Shown: positions 7,653 through 17,977, numbered from the stretch's first letter. The stretch: DNA of 64,000 nt from Paracoccus sp. MA (GCF_020990385.1 NZ_CP087597.1:1201001-1265000); one strand, 5' to 3'. Notes: a model not told the origin generated them from the letters alone. Made by a program: numbers and translations.

Positions 7653-9623
7653 ATGGCCGACGATCTCTTCCCCGCCGCGGATAAGGCTTCCGAAAGCTAT
7701 TCGGCCTCCTCGATCGAGGTGCTCGAAGGGCTGGAGCCGGTCCGCAAGCGTCCGGGCATGTATATCGGCGGCACCGACGAACGCGCGCTGCATCACCTGG
7801 TGGCCGAAATCCTCGACAACTCGATGGACGAGGCGGTGGCCGGCCACGCCACCCGCATCGAGGTCGAGTTGCTGGCCGATTACTCGGTCATCATCCGCGA
7901 CAACGGCCGCGGCATCCCCATCGACCCGCATCCGAAATTCCCCGGCAAGTCGGCGCTGGAGGTGATCCTGTGCACGCTGCATGCCGGCGGCAAGTTCTCG
8001 GGCGACGCCTATCAGACCTCGGGCGGCTTGCACGGCGTCGGCGCCTCGGTGGTCAATGCGCTGTCGGACAGCATGGTGGTGCAGGTCGCCCGCAACCGCG
8101 AGCTTTACGAGCAGCGTTTCTCGCGCGGGCTGCCGCTTGGCCCGGTCGAGAAGGTCGGCGCCGCCCCGAACCGGCGCGGCACCACCGTCACCTTCCATGC
8201 CGACGAGCAGATCTTCGGCCATCACCGCTTCAAGCCGGCACGGCTGCTGCGCATGGTCAAGTCCAAGGCCTATCTGTTCTCGGGCGTCGAGATCCGCTGG
8301 AAATCCGAAATCGACGACGGCGAGACGCCGCTGGAGGCCAGCTTCCACTTTCCCGGCGGCCTGGCAGACTACCTGACCGAGGTTCTGGGCAATGCCTCGA
8401 CCTATGCCGACCGGCCCTTTGCCGGCAGCGTCGATTTCAAGGAAAAGTTCAACACGCCCGGCAAGGTGGACTGGGCGATCAACTGGACGCCGTCGCGCGA
8501 CGGCTTCATCCAGTCCTATTGCAACACCGTGCCCACACCCGAGGGCGGCACGCATGAGGCCGGCTTCTGGTCGGCGATCCTGCGCGGCATCCGCGCCTAT
8601 GGCGAGCGGGTCAGCAACAAGAAGGCGGCGCAGATCACCCGCGACGACCTGCTGGCGGGCGGCTGCGCGCTGGTCTCCTGCTTCATCCGCGAGCCGGAAT
8701 TCGTCGGCCAGACCAAGGACCGGCTGGCCACCACCGAGGCGGCGCGGCTGGTCGAGGGCGCGGTGCGCGACCATTTCGACAACTGGCTGGCGGCAGATAC
8801 GAAATCGGCCGGCGCCATCCTGGATTTCCTGGTGCTGCGGGCCGAGGAACGGCTGCGCCGCCGGCAGGAAAAGGAAACCGCCCGCAAGTCGGCGACCAAA
8901 AAGCTGCGCCTGCCCGGCAAGCTGGTCGATTGCTCGGCCACCAATCGCGAGGGCACCGAGCTTTTCATCGTCGAGGGCGATTCGGCGGGCGGCAGCGCCA
9001 AGATGGCGCGCGAGCGCACCACCCAGGCGCTGCTGCCCCTGCGCGGCAAGATCCTGAACGTGCTGGGCGCGGCCTCCTCCAAGCTCGGGTCCAATCAGGA
9101 AATCTCGGATCTCTGCCAGGCGCTTGGCGTCGGCATGGGCTCGAAATTCAACATCGACGATCTGCGCTATGACAAGATCATCATCATGACCGATGCGGAT
9201 GTCGACGGCGCCCATATCGCCAGCCTGCTGATGACCTTCTTCTTCACCCAGATGCGGCCGCTGATCGACAAGGGGCATCTGTATCTGGCCTGCCCGCCGC
9301 TCTACCGGCTGACGCAAGGCGCCCATCGCGTCTATGTCGCCGACGATGCCGAGAAGGAGGCGATGCTTGCCAAGGGCCTGGGCGGCAAGGGCAAGATCGA
9401 CGTGCAGCGCTTCAAGGGCCTGGGCGAGATGGATGCCAAGGACCTGAAGGACACGACGATGAACCCCAGGACGCGCAAGCTGATCCGCGTCTCGATCGAC
9501 GAGGAGGAGGGCGGCGAGACCGGCGATCTGGTCGAGCGGCTGATGGGCAAGAAGCCCGAGCTGCGCTTCCAGTTCATCCAGGAGAATGCCCAGTTCGCCG
9601 ATACCGAGGAACTGGACGTGTGA
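7653..9623 (+). CDS. parE: DNA topoisomerase IV subunit B
   Basis: The protein is 656 residues. GHKL ATPase motifs are present: [10 protein letters not shown] (about 50-59), DNGRGIP and the glycine lid [15 protein letters not shown]. The TOPRIM domain has IVEGDSAGG (about 442-450) and DADVDGAHI. The length and the absence of the GyrB insert favour ParE over GyrB. With ParC it decatenates daughter chromosomes. The stop codon overlaps the GTG of the YnfA-like gene, so the two are coupled. Confidence 0.93.
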   Translation: MADDLFPAADKASESYSASSIEVLEGLEPVRKRPGMYIGGTDERALHHLVAEILDNSMDEAVAGHATRIEVELLADYSVIIRDNGRGIPIDPHPKFPGKSALEVILCTLHAGGKFSGDAYQTSGGLHGVGASVVNALSDSMVVQVARNRELYEQRFSRGLPLGPVEKVGAAPNRRGTTVTFHADEQIFGHHRFKPARLLRMVKSKAYLFSGVEIRWKSEIDDGETPLEASFHFPGGLADYLTEVLGNASTYADRPFAGSVDFKEKFNTPGKVDWAINWTPSRDGFIQSYCNTVPTPEGGTHEAGFWSAILRGIRAYGERVSNKKAAQITRDDLLAGGCALVSCFIREPEFVGQTKDRLATTEAARLVEGAVRDHFDNWLAADTKSAGAILDFLVLRAEERLRRRQEKETARKSATKKLRLPGKLVDCSATNREGTELFIVEGDSAGGSAKMARERTTQALLPLRGKILNVLGAASSKLGSNQEISDLCQALGVGMGSKFNIDDLRYDKIIIMTDADVDGAHIASLLMTFFFTQMRPLIDKGHLYLACPPLYRLTQGAHRVYVADDAEKEAMLAKGLGGKGKIDVQRFKGLGEMDAKDLKDTTMNPRTRKLIRVSIDEEEGGETGDLVERLMGKKPELRFQFIQENAQFADTEELDV

Positions 9624-9955
9624 TCCTGGCCGCCCCGATTGCGGTCTATGTCCTCGCGGCGCTGGCCGAGATCGCCGGCTGCTTCGCCTTCTGGGCCTGG
9701 CTGCGGCTGGGGAAATCGCCGCTCTGGCTGGTGCCGGGAATGCTGTCGCTGGCCGCCTTCGCCTTTCTGCTGACGCGGGTCGATACCGATTTCGCCGGCC
9801 GCGCCTATGCGGCCTATGGCGGCATCTACGTCGTCGCCTCGCTTGGCTGGCTCTGGCTGACCGAGGGCCAGGTGCCGACGCGCTGGGATCTGCTTGGCGG
9901 CGCGCTCTGCGTGCTGGGGGCGATGGTGATCCTGGCAGGCCCCCGCGCGGGGTAG
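9620..9955 (+). CDS. YnfA/UPF0060 family inner-membrane protein
   Basis: The protein is 111 residues with four predicted membrane helices. The family signature is clear: [16 protein letters not shown] near the N-terminus, [18 protein letters not shown] in the middle and the final helix [15 protein letters not shown]. It starts with GTG inside the parE stop (GTGA overlap). The topology resembles half of a small drug/metabolite transporter, but the family's function is not established. Confidence 0.9.
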   Translation: MILAAPIAVYVLAALAEIAGCFAFWAWLRLGKSPLWLVPGMLSLAAFAFLLTRVDTDFAGRAYAAYGGIYVVASLGWLWLTEGQVPTRWDLLGGALCVLGAMVILAGPRAG

Positions 9956-10009
9956 GGGATCGTTCGAGCAGGAAGGTCGGGATCGCCTTATGCGGGACGA
10001 AGCGGACGG

Positions 10010-10792
10010 TCAGCCATTCGGCAAGAGCCGATCCAAAACCTTTGCATGGAGTTCGGGGGAGGCACTGGCGACGATGGCTCCACTCGAAGCGAATGACAGT
10101 GACCGTCCCTTCCAGTCGGTAATCTTGCCTCCGGCTTCCTGCACCACGGGGCACAGGGCGCAAATGTCGTAGGCGTCCAGATCATCGCCGTTGAGGCAAA
10201 TGTCGATGAGTCCTCGGGCAAGCGCACCATATGCGGGAGCGCCGCCGTCAAAGACCCTCACCCGCCCCGCCGAGCGGAAATTCTGGTATCCTGCGGCGCT
10301 CTCGCCCCGGAAGCTGTCAGGATTGGCAAGGCTGACCACGGCCTCCGCCATGTTGCGGCACATGCTGCTGCGGACAGTCCGGCCGGCGAATGTGGTGCCT
10401 TTCCCCTCCGCCGCCACGTAACGCGCGTCCGGCATCGGCAAGTCGATGATACCCAGAACCGGCAGACCGTCCCGGCACAGGCTTATCAGCGATGCGAAGT
10501 TCAACAGCCCCGTCCCGAACTGGCGCGTTCCGTCGATCGGATCGAGCACCCAGGTAAAGGCGCTGCTTCCTGTGTCGGAACCGTATTCCTCGCCCAGAAT
10601 GCCGTGCGAAGGGAATTGCCGTTTGATCCGCTCTCGCCATAGAGCCTCGATGGACAGGTCGGCCTGCGTCAGTGACGAGCCATCGGCTTTGTAGGTCACG
10701 GCAAGGTCACCGCCCCATGCTTTGGCAGAAATCTGCGCCCCGAGCTCTGCGAGGTTCAGCGCCGCTTGCATAAGATGTTCGAGGTCAGACAT
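10010..10792 (-). CDS. Inositol-monophosphatase-like phosphatase, HisN (histidinol-phosphatase) type
   Basis: The protein is 260 residues from the ATG at 10792, preceded by GGGAGG. The metal-site motifs are GEEYG (about 69-73) and WVLDPIDGTRQF (about 82-93). The C-terminal block DAYDICALCPVVQEAGGKIT matches HisN-type enzymes more closely than inositol monophosphatases. HisN converts histidinol phosphate to histidinol in histidine synthesis; the exact substrate here is inferred. Sampled GC is visibly lower than in neighbouring genes, and no other histidine gene is nearby, so recent acquisition or relocation is possible. Confidence 0.8.
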   Translation of the reverse strand: MSDLEHLMQAALNLAELGAQISAKAWGGDLAVTYKADGSSLTQADLSIEALWRERIKRQFPSHGILGEEYGSDTGSSAFTWVLDPIDGTRQFGTGLLNFASLISLCRDGLPVLGIIDLPMPDARYVAAEGKGTTFAGRTVRSSMCRNMAEAVVSLANPDSFRGESAAGYQNFRSAGRVRVFDGGAPAYGALARGLIDICLNGDDLDAYDICALCPVVQEAGGKITDWKGRSLSFASSGAIVASASPELHAKVLDRLLPNG

Positions 10793-10857
10793 CGCGCCTC
10801 CCTGGATAAGGGACGACATAGCTGTCGGATGGTAACGGCCGAATGACGGCTAAGGCC

Positions 10858-11355
10858 TCAAAACCGCATCCCGACCGAGAAGCTCGCTCCGTCGGTTCCG
10901 ATCCCGAAGCTCGCCGCGCCGAAGCTGATCCCGATCAGCGCCCCGGTCCAGACCTGTGCGGGCGTATGCTCGCCCGCATGGACGCGGCTCCAGCCGGTCA
11001 TCCCCGCCGCGCCATAGGCCAGCGCCCCGGCCCCGGGCCGGTCGTCGAAGCATTTCCCGGCCAGGTCCGCGGCGCCGAAGAAGGCCGCCGCCGTATGGCC
11101 CGAGGGGAATCCCCTGCCCCCGCCCGAGGGCCGGCGCGAGACCGACGCACCGTCGAAGAATTCCTTCATCCCCCAGACCAGCGCCGCCTGCAGCACGCCG
11201 CGGACGGCGAAATCCTCAAGCCGGCCCTGATCCGCCGCGCAGACTGCAGCCGCCAGCGGCAGGCCGTATTTCATCGCCGTGCCGAATTGCTCGAACGGGT
11301 CCGCCGAGGCCGGAGCCGCCAGCGAACAGGCGCAGATCGCCGCCATCACCCGCAT
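10858..11355 (-). CDS. PAP2-superfamily phosphatase
   Basis: The protein is 165 residues. An N-terminal signal-like segment (MRVMAAICACSLAAPASA) is followed by the PAP2 phosphatase motifs: K-E-F-F...RR (motif 1, degenerate), FPSGHTAAAF (motif 2) and SRVHAGEHTPAQV (motif 3, with the catalytic His). The start at 11355 was chosen for AAAGGGGG upstream; a longer frame reaches 11379. It should act outside the cytoplasm on lipid-linked phosphates. The exact substrate is unknown. Confidence 0.82.
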   Translation of the reverse strand: MRVMAAICACSLAAPASADPFEQFGTAMKYGLPLAAAVCAADQGRLEDFAVRGVLQAALVWGMKEFFDGASVSRRPSGGGRGFPSGHTAAAFFGAADLAGKCFDDRPGAGALAYGAAGMTGWSRVHAGEHTPAQVWTGALIGISFGAASFGIGTDGASFSVGMRF

Positions 11356-11396
11356 CGGCGCCCCCTTTGCCAAGCACATCCGGCGTCCCGCATGGC

Positions 11397-12059
11397 TCAG
11401 CTGCCCAGCCGGATCACCCGGTCCATGCGCCCGGCCAGTTCCATGTTATGCGTGGCGATCAGCGCCGCAAGACCGGTTTCGCGCACCAGCGCCATCAGCA
11501 CGTCGAAGACCTTGTCCGAGGTCGCGGGGTCCAGGTTCCCCGTCGGCTCGTCCGCCAGAAGCAGCGAGGGCTGGTTCGCCAACGCCCGGCAGAAGGCCAC
11601 CCGCTGCTGCTCGCCCCCGGACAGCTGCGCCGGCCGGTGATCCCCGCGATGCGACAGCCCGACCCGGCCCAGCAGGTCCAGCGCCCGCGCCCGCGCCGCG
11701 CCCCGGGCGATGCCGTTGGCCAGTTGCGGCAGGACGATATTCTCCGCGGCCGAGAATTCCGGCAGCAGGTGGTGGAACTGATAGACGAAACCCAGCTGTT
11801 CGCGCCGCGCCTCGGTCCGCGCCCGGTCGCTTTGCCCGGCCATGTCGCGGCCATTGATCGCCACCCGCCCCGCATCGGGCATGTCCAGCAGGCCCGCAAT
11901 ATGCAGCAGCGTCGACTTGCCGGCGCCCGAGGGGGCGACCAGCGCCACCACCTCTCCCCGGCCGACGCGCAGCGACAGCCGGTCCAGAACCGGCACCGGC
12001 GCGGGACCCCCGATGCCGTAAGTCTTGGAGATCCCTTCCAGAACCAGGACGTCATTCAT
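11397..12059 (-). CDS. lolD: Lipoprotein-releasing system ATP-binding protein
   Basis: The protein is 220 residues. ABC ATPase motifs: Walker [10 protein letters not shown] (about 43-51; alanine replaces the usual glycine), Q-loop near [11 protein letters not shown], signature LSGGEQQR and Walker [10 protein letters not shown]. FxYQxHHLLxxF is typical of LolD. It powers extraction of lipoproteins from the inner membrane together with the LolC/E-type permease encoded just upstream, with which it overlaps by 8 bases. Confidence 0.92.
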   Translation of the reverse strand: MNDVLVLEGISKTYGIGGPAPVPVLDRLSLRVGRGEVVALVAPSGAGKSTLLHIAGLLDMPDAGRVAINGRDMAGQSDRARTEARREQLGFVYQFHHLLPEFSAAENIVLPQLANGIARGAARARALDLLGRVGLSHRGDHRPAQLSGGEQQRVAFCRALANQPSLLLADEPTGNLDPATSDKVFDVLMALVRETGLAALIATHNMELAGRMDRVIRLGS

Positions 12060-13353
12060 AGCGCAGCGCCTCGACCGGATTCATGCGCGCGGCGCGGCGC
12101 GCGGGAAAGATGGTGACGATGAAGGACAGGGCCAGCGACAGGGCCGCCGCGCGGAAGATGTCCCAGGCCCGCAGATCGGCGGTGAGCTGGTAGATGCCCC
12201 GCACCTCGGGCTGCCAGGCATTGCCGCCGGTCAGGGCGTTCAGCGCCGCCATGATATGGTCGACGTTCAGCGACAGCGCCACGCCCAGCACCACGCCGGC
12301 GAGGGTGCCGATCACCCCGGTAAAGGCGCCGCAAAGGAAGAAGACCCGCAGCACCGCGCCCTCGGTCAGGCCCATGGTGCGCAGGATGCCGATGTCGCGG
12401 CCCTTGTTCTTGACCAGCATGATCAGCCCCGAGGTGATGTTCATCGAGGCGATCAGCACCAGGATCGACAGGATGACGAACATCACGTCATCCTCCATGT
12501 CGAGCGCCGCCAGGAACGAGCCCGAGGCGTCGCGCCAGGTCCAGACCTGCCCGCGCTCGCCCGCCGCCTGCAAAAGCGGCAGCGTCCAGTCGTCGACCCG
12601 CTCGGGATCGGCGACGAAGACCCCGATCTCGTCGGCGACGCCCTCGCGGTTGAAGAAGGTCTGCGCCTCGGCCATGGGCATGTAGATGCGCGCCTTGTCC
12701 ACGTCGTAGCGCCCGGCCGAGAAGATATAGACCACCTCATAGGCCTCGATGCGCGGGGTGGTGCCGAAGGCGGTCCTGGCGCCCTCGGGCGCGACCAGTT
12801 GCAGCCGGTCGCCCACCCCGATGCCCAGATCGCGCGCCATGCCGACGCCGATGGCGATGCCCTTGTCGAAATCATCCGGATCGCCGGCAGCGCGTTCCGG
12901 GTCGGCGATGCCCGGCATGGATTTCAGCGCCTCCAGCGTGATGCCGTAGACATCGCCCACCCCCATGGCATCGCCTTGCCGCGCCATGACCTGCGCGCGA
13001 ACCGCCGGAACAGCGCGGGTCACGCCGGGGATCTGCGCGATCTTCGCGGCCAGCGCCTCGTAATCCTCGATCCGGCCGGGGGTGACATAGGTCTCTTCGG
13101 TCAGTTCGTTATAGATCTGCGTGGGCGCGTAATAGACCGTGCTATGGGCGTTGGCGCCCAGGATGGTATCGACGAAATCGGCGCGAAAGCCGGCGCGCAC
13201 GGCCAGGGTGGTGATCAGCGCCATGACGCCCAGGGTGATGCCGATCAGGCTGATCCAGGTCATCACGCTGACCCCGCCCTCGGCGCGGCGGGCGCGCAGA
13301 TAGCGCCAGGCGATCAGGAATTCGTAACGCGAAAACGGGGCGGGACTGGCCAT
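12052..13353 (-). CDS. lolC: Lipoprotein-releasing system permease (LolC/LolE type)
   Basis: The protein is 433 residues. The N-terminus has the family signature [15 protein letters not shown], then a membrane helix, a large periplasmic domain (about residues 50-280) and three C-terminal helices of the FtsX fold. The final motif [18 protein letters not shown] is diagnostic. Alphaproteobacteria commonly have a single LolC/E-like (LolF) permease acting as a homodimer, so the symbol is approximate. It forms an operon with lolD. Confidence 0.9.
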   Translation of the reverse strand: MASPAPFSRYEFLIAWRYLRARRAEGGVSVMTWISLIGITLGVMALITTLAVRAGFRADFVDTILGANAHSTVYYAPTQIYNELTEETYVTPGRIEDYEALAAKIAQIPGVTRAVPAVRAQVMARQGDAMGVGDVYGITLEALKSMPGIADPERAAGDPDDFDKGIAIGVGMARDLGIGVGDRLQLVAPEGARTAFGTTPRIEAYEVVYIFSAGRYDVDKARIYMPMAEAQTFFNREGVADEIGVFVADPERVDDWTLPLLQAAGERGQVWTWRDASGSFLAALDMEDDVMFVILSILVLIASMNITSGLIMLVKNKGRDIGILRTMGLTEGAVLRVFFLCGAFTGVIGTLAGVVLGVALSLNVDHIMAALNALTGGNAWQPEVRGIYQLTADLRAWDIFRAAALSLALSFIVTIFPARRAARMNPVEALRYE

Positions 13354-13431
13354 CGCTCACCTGTCTGTTGGCTCGCGCCTGATTGGCCTTTCGGCGGTGA
13401 CAATGCAAGCCAACAAGGCCGTGACCGCGGA

Positions 13432-13449
13432 CCCGGGCCGCAGCCCGGG
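13432..13449 (-). terminator. GC-rich hairpin after ccoS
   Basis: CCCGGG-CCGCAG-CCCGGG is a perfect 6-bp inverted repeat 2 bases after the ccoS stop on the minus strand. There is no following T-run, so termination is an inference. Confidence 0.5.
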
Positions 13450-13450
13450 A

Positions 13451-13609
13451 TCACGGTTTCGGATGATCGTCCCATTCCGGGCTGAGGATCCGTTCGGCAT
13501 CGCCCTTGGGATCGTCGTATTGCCGGCCGCGCAGCGACCAGATGAAGGCCAGGAGGCCAAGCCCGCCAAGCCCCAGCGAGACCGGAATGAGAAGGCCGAG
13601 GATTTCCAT
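13451..13609 (-). CDS. ccoS: cbb3-type cytochrome oxidase assembly protein CcoS
   Basis: The protein is 52 residues. It has a single N-terminal membrane helix (about 3-24: LGLLIPVSLGLGGLGLLAFI) and the family motif W-S-L-x-x-x-Q-Y-D-D-x-x-x-D-A-x-R-I-L. It is required to insert cofactors (heme and copper) into the cbb3 oxidase. AAGGGGGGGA lies just upstream of the ATG. It is the last gene of ccoGHIS, 11 bases after ccoI. Confidence 0.95.
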   Translation of the reverse strand: MEILGLLIPVSLGLGGLGLLAFIWSLRGRQYDDPKGDAERILSPEWDDHPKP

Positions 13610-13620
13610 CTTCCCCCCCT

Positions 13621-15819
13621 TTACCGCAGCCGCAGCGCGTTCAGCGTCACGCTGATCGAGCTCAGCGACATGGCCAGCGCCGCCATCAGGGGCGTGGCGA
13701 AGCCCGCGATGGCGATGGGCACCGCGACGATGTTGTAGATCAGCGAGATGGCGAAATTCTCCTTGATGCGGGCACGGGCGCTTCGCGCGAGTTCCAGCGC
13801 CTCGGCAACCGGGGCCAGGTCGCTGCCCATCAGCACCATATCCGAGGCCGTCCGCGCCGCATCCAGTGCCGAGGCGGGCGAGATCGAGACATGCGCCTCG
13901 GTCAGCGCGGCGGTGTCGTTGAGCCCGTCGCCGACCATCAGCGGATGCAGCCCCTCCTGCCGCAGCCGGCGCAGGGCCTCGGCCTTTTCGACCGGGGTGA
14001 CGCCGGCCCGCCATTCCGCGATGCCAAGCCGCCGCGCCAGATCCTCGACCACCGGCGCCGCATCGCCCGACAGCAGCATCACCCGGCGGCCTGAGCCCAG
14101 CAGCCGCGCCACGCAGGTCTCGGCCCCTGGCCGCAGCCGGTCCGAGAACTCCAACCGGATCGGCGCCCCCTGCCCGAGCGACAGCCAGCTTGCCGAAAGC
14201 GTCGCGTCGCCATGCTCGGCCCCCAGCCAGTCGGCACGGCCCAGCCGCACCTCGCGCCCCTGCCACAGGCCGGAAATGCCATAGCCCGGCACCTCGCGCA
14301 GGTCGGCCAGCGCGGCGGGCTCGGTGCCGGCATCGACCAGCGCCTGCGCCAGCGCCTGCGACAAGGGATGCCCCGAGCCCTGCGCCAGAGCCAGCGCCAC
14401 GAGCCGGGCCTCCGCCGGGATCGGGTCCAGCGAGACCAGCTGCGGCACGCCCAGGGTCAGGGTGCCGGTCTTGTCGAAGACCACGGCATCGACCTCGGCC
14501 AGACGCTCCAGCGCGGTGCCGTCCTTGATCAGCATGCCGCGCCGGAACAGCCGGCCCGAGGCCGCGGTGATCACCGCCGGCACCGCCAGACCCAGCGCGC
14601 AGGGACAGGTGATGATCAGCACCGCCGCCGCCACGTTCACCGCCAGTCGCAGGTCATGCGTGGTCAGATACCAGCCAAGGAAGCTGCAAAAGGCCAGAAG
14701 ATGCACCAGCGGCGAATAAAGCCGCGAGGCGCGGTCGGCCAGCCCGGTGTAATGCCCGCGCGCCGATTCCGCCGCCGCCACCAGCGCCGTCAGCCGCGCC
14801 AGCGAGCTGTCGCGCCCGGCCGCCGTCACCCGCATGACCAGCGGTCCGGTCAGGTTCGCCTCGCCCGCCGAAAGCGCGAAGCCGGGGCCGGCGGGAACCG
14901 GAATGCTCTCGCCGGTCAGGAGCGAGCGGTCGATCTCGCTGCTGCCTTCGGCGATCTCGCCATCGGCGGGGATGCGGGCGCCGGGGCGGATGCGGATCAG
15001 GTCGCCGGGGCGCAGCTCGGCCACCGGCACCGGCTCGTCGCCGGCCGGGGTGATGCGGAAGGCGCGCGGCACCTCCAGTGCGGTCAGCTCCTCGGCGGCG
15101 GAGCGGGCGACGGCGCGGGTGCGATAGTCGAGATAGCGCCCGATCAGCAGGAAGAAGCACAGCATCACCGCCGCGTCGAAATAGGCGTGATGGCCGGAAT
15201 GCAGCGTCTCGTAGACCGAGATGGCGCTGGCCAGGATCAGCGCCAGCGAGATCGGCACGTCCATCCCCAGCCGGCCATGCCGCAGCGCCCGCCAGGCGCT
15301 GGAGAAGAAGGGCTGGCCGGCAAAGGCCACGGTCGGCAGGGCGATGGCGCCGGAAATCCAGTGGAACATGTCGCGCGTCGCGTCCTCGGCCCCCGACCAG
15401 ACGGCAACCGACAGGATCATGATGTTCATCATCGCAAAGCCCGACACGCCGATGCGCATCAGGATGTCGCGGCCCTGGCGGTCGGCGGCGCTGGCCGACA
15501 GCGCCGCGGGGTCGAGCTCATGCGCCTCGTAGCCGATGCTCTCGACCACGGGGATCAGCTCCTCGGCGGTCAGGCCGGGCGCGTCCACGATCACGCGGCG
15601 CAGCGTCAGGTTGACCCGCGCATCCCTGACGCCGGGATGGCGGTTCAGCACCCGCTCGACATCGGTGATGCAGGTCGCGCAATGAATGGTGGGCAGCGAC
15701 AGGATGACCTCCTCCTGCCCGCCCCGGGCTCCGGCGATGCGCTGCGCGAGCGGTGCGGCATCGCAGGCCGGGCAGGCCGAGAGCCGGGCGTCGTGATCGT
15801 GCAGCGCGGCGTCCGACAT
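13621..15819 (-). CDS. ccoI: Copper-exporting P-type ATPase for cbb3 oxidase assembly
   Basis: The protein is 732 residues. A heavy-metal-associated domain with CATC (47-50) is preceded by a cysteine pair at about 16-19. The transport site CPC occurs at about residue 404, the phosphorylation motif DKTGTLT at about 446 and GDGLNDT near 630. This is the FixI/CcoI (CtpA-like) layout. It pumps Cu(I) outward for loading the CcoN copper-B site. It lies between ccoH and ccoS, with one base separating it from ccoH. Confidence 0.95.
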   Translation of the reverse strand: MSDAALHDHDARLSACPACDAAPLAQRIAGARGGQEEVILSLPTIHCATCITDVERVLNRHPGVRDARVNLTLRRVIVDAPGLTAEELIPVVESIGYEAHELDPAALSASAADRQGRDILMRIGVSGFAMMNIMILSVAVWSGAEDATRDMFHWISGAIALPTVAFAGQPFFSSAWRALRHGRLGMDVPISLALILASAISVYETLHSGHHAYFDAAVMLCFFLLIGRYLDYRTRAVARSAAEELTALEVPRAFRITPAGDEPVPVAELRPGDLIRIRPGARIPADGEIAEGSSEIDRSLLTGESIPVPAGPGFALSAGEANLTGPLVMRVTAAGRDSSLARLTALVAAAESARGHYTGLADRASRLYSPLVHLLAFCSFLGWYLTTHDLRLAVNVAAAVLIITCPCALGLAVPAVITAASGRLFRRGMLIKDGTALERLAEVDAVVFDKTGTLTLGVPQLVSLDPIPAEARLVALALAQGSGHPLSQALAQALVDAGTEPAALADLREVPGYGISGLWQGREVRLGRADWLGAEHGDATLSASWLSLGQGAPIRLEFSDRLRPGAETCVARLLGSGRRVMLLSGDAAPVVEDLARRLGIAEWRAGVTPVEKAEALRRLRQEGLHPLMVGDGLNDTAALTEAHVSISPASALDAARTASDMVLMGSDLAPVAEALELARSARARIKENFAISLIYNIVAVPIAIAGFATPLMAALAMSLSSISVTLNALRLR

Positions 15820-15820
15820 C

Positions 15821-16288
15821 TCAGTTCACCCGGCTGCCGTGGTAATGGTCGATGCGCTGGCGGAAGACCGTGCCGTCCGGCGCGGTGGCGGTCAGGTGGA
15901 TGTTCCACAGCCCCGGCGCCAGTTCCAGCGGCGCATGGAACAGCCCGCCCTGATAGGTGAATTGCGGGCGCTGGTCGTCGCGCAGATGGGTCGGGCGGCC
16001 GACCGTCACCTCGAGCGTGCTGACCGGGGCCGGGTTGCCCTGTCCGTCGCGGATCGCCAGCACCAGTTCGCGCCCGTCGTAATCCGGCGTCACCGTCCAG
16101 TTCAGCGCCGCCTGCGCATTGCGTTCCCGGTCGAAATTCTGCGAGGCGACATAGCTGTTCCTGACCTCGAGTCCCGGGAAGGTGCCGACCGCCTTGAACG
16201 CCATGAACAGGTTCACCGCGATGATGGTGCCGAAGGCGGCAAGGGTGATCATCAGCACATGGCGGCCGGTCAGTTCGCGGGACATCAT
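15821..16288 (-). CDS. ccoH: cbb3 oxidase assembly protein CcoH (FixH)
   Basis: The protein is 155 residues from the first of two tandem ATGs (16288; the second is 16285). It has a membrane helix at about 13-35 followed by the FixH periplasmic domain, recognisable by NSYVASQNFDRERNAQ and LxxGLWNIxLTATAPDG. FixH stabilises cbb3 assembly intermediates and works with CcoI. The ccoG stop TGA lies within ATGATG, so translation is coupled. A GGAGCG site precedes the start. Confidence 0.92.
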   Translation of the reverse strand: MMSRELTGRHVLMITLAAFGTIIAVNLFMAFKAVGTFPGLEVRNSYVASQNFDRERNAQAALNWTVTPDYDGRELVLAIRDGQGNPAPVSTLEVTVGRPTHLRDDQRPQFTYQGGLFHAPLELAPGLWNIHLTATAPDGTVFRQRIDHYHGSRVN

Positions 16289-17742
16289 TCGCTCCTTCCA
16301 TGGAAGACGGTGCCGATCCGGGATCGCACCCCATCGGTGGCATCCTCGACCCAAAGCGTCAACTCGCTCTGTCCGCTCTCGGCCAGCGCCGAGCCCTTTT
16401 CGGCGGTCACATAGAGGCGCTGGGTATGGGTGCTGTCGGCGGGGACGCTGACCCCGGCGCCCGGCAGGCCCTCCAGCGCCAGACCGACGCCCTGCGGCAC
16501 CGCGCCGTCGGGGCCGGTGACCGAGACGGTGAAGTCGCGCGCATCCCCCTGCTTGTTGCGCAACCGCAGCGCATAGGTGTTGCGGATCGCGCCGTCGGCC
16601 ATGGTGACGTAAAGCGGGTTGCGGACCGGCGTCACGTTCAGGTCGAAGGGCGAGCGCAGGAACAGCGCCACCAGCAGCGCCACGCCGATCCCGGCCCAGA
16701 GGGTGAAATACAGCACCGTGCGCGGCCGCAGGATGTGCTTGATCAGCGGCTTGGGCGCGGCGCCGGCGCGCTCGGCCGTCTCATCCTTCAGCGCCATGTA
16801 GTCGATCAGCCCGCGCGGCTTGCCGATCTTGTCCATCACGTCGTCGCAGGCATCGATGCAAAGCGCGCAGGTGATGCATTCCATCTGCTGGCCGTCGCGG
16901 ATGTCGATGCCCATCGGGCAGACGTTGACGCAGGCCATGCAGTCGATGCAGTCGCCCTTGGCGCCGCCGTCGGATTTCGTCGCCTCGCCCTTGTGCAGCT
17001 TGCCGCGCGGCTCGCCCCGCCAGTCGCGATAGGCGACGGTCAGCGTGTCCTCGTCCATCATCGCGGCCTGGATGCGCGGCCAGGGACAGGCATAGATGCA
17101 GATCTGCTCGCGCGCGAAGCCGCCGAAGACGAAGGTGGTCGCGGTCAGGATGGCCATGGTGGTATAGGCGACCGGATGGGCCTGGCCGGTGAGCAGATTG
17201 CCCAGCAGCGTCGGCGCATCGGTGAAATAGAAGATCCAGGCGCCGCCGGTCGCCAGCGCGATCACCAGCCAGATCGCCCATTTCGCCAGCCGCAGCCGCA
17301 GCTTCCTGGCATCCCAGGGCGCGTTCCACAGCCGCAACCGGGCGTTGCGGTCGCCCTCGACCCAGCGCTCGGTCAGGATGAACAGGTCGGTCCAGACCGT
17401 CTGCGGGCAGGCATAGCCGCACCAGACCCGCCCCAGGGCCGAGGTGAACAGGAACAGCCCCAGCCCCGCCATGACCAGCAGGCCGGCGACGAAATAGAAT
17501 TCGTGCGGCCAGATCTCGATCCAGAAGAAATAGAAGCGGCGATTGGCCAGATCGACCAGAACCGCCTGATCGGGCATGCCGGGGCCGCGGTCCCAGCGAA
17601 ACCAGGGTGTGACGTAATAGATCGCCAGGGTCACCGCCATGATGACCCATTTCAGGTTGCGAAACCACCCCTGGACGCGCCGCGGAAAGATCGGCTCGCG
17701 GGCGGCATAGAGATGTGGCGGGTCGATGTCGGAATTCGACAT
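16285..17742 (-). CDS. ccoG: Membrane iron-sulfur protein CcoG (RdxA/FixG)
   Basis: The protein is 485 residues from the ATG at 17742, which has AGGAG 7 bases upstream. Several membrane helices (about 35-220) are followed by two ferredoxin-like clusters, CIDCMACVNVCP and CITCALCIDACD, and a C-terminal immunoglobulin-like domain (IG-fold of FixG). CcoG is a cupric reductase that supplies Cu(I) for cbb3 assembly. It is the first gene of ccoGHIS and has its own FNR box at 17795-17808. Confidence 0.95.
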   Translation of the reverse strand: MSNSDIDPPHLYAAREPIFPRRVQGWFRNLKWVIMAVTLAIYYVTPWFRWDRGPGMPDQAVLVDLANRRFYFFWIEIWPHEFYFVAGLLVMAGLGLFLFTSALGRVWCGYACPQTVWTDLFILTERWVEGDRNARLRLWNAPWDARKLRLRLAKWAIWLVIALATGGAWIFYFTDAPTLLGNLLTGQAHPVAYTTMAILTATTFVFGGFAREQICIYACPWPRIQAAMMDEDTLTVAYRDWRGEPRGKLHKGEATKSDGGAKGDCIDCMACVNVCPMGIDIRDGQQMECITCALCIDACDDVMDKIGKPRGLIDYMALKDETAERAGAAPKPLIKHILRPRTVLYFTLWAGIGVALLVALFLRSPFDLNVTPVRNPLYVTMADGAIRNTYALRLRNKQGDARDFTVSVTGPDGAVPQGVGLALEGLPGAGVSVPADSTHTQRLYVTAEKGSALAESGQSELTLWVEDATDGVRSRIGTVFHGRSE

Positions 17743-17794
17743 GATTGGCTCCTGTTCGCGTGGCTCGGGTATAGAGCCTCGCCGCGACGGCGCA

Positions 17795-17808
17795 TTGATC
17801 TGCGTCAA
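17795..17808 (-). promoter_or_regulatory. FNR/FnrP box of the ccoGHIS operon
   Basis: TTGATCTGCGTCAA is identical, spacer included, to the box before ccoN. Its centre is about 41 bp from a predicted start at 17760-17762, with the -10 candidate TATACC at 17773-17768. This is a class II activator layout. The predicted leader is only about 18-20 bases and contains the AGGAG site of ccoG. Confidence 0.88.
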
Positions 17809-17932
17809 GCACGGGCAGGCTGGCTTATAGCCGGGGCGAAAAAGCCGGGGCATGGGCCGCATTGTCGCATCCCGCCGGAAAAAAGCGGGCGCGCCGCTTG
17901 CAGGGGACGCAGGGCCTGGCGTTTCATATGAA

Positions 17933-17977
17933 CACCGGCCCCCCTTGGAAACGCGCGAACAGGACGGGGGGCCGGTG
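17933..17977 (-). terminator. Hairpin terminator of ccoNOQP
   Basis: CACCGGCCCCCC (17933-17944) pairs perfectly with GGGGGGCCGGTG (17966-17977), a 12-bp stem with a 21-base loop. It lies about 40 bases after the ccoP stop on the minus strand. The T-run after it is weak, so termination strength is inferred. Confidence 0.7.

Noticed and set aside
7548..10163. Minus-strand frame of 871 codons opposite parE
   Set aside because: It is the antisense of parE, whose GHKL and TOPRIM motifs are unambiguous.
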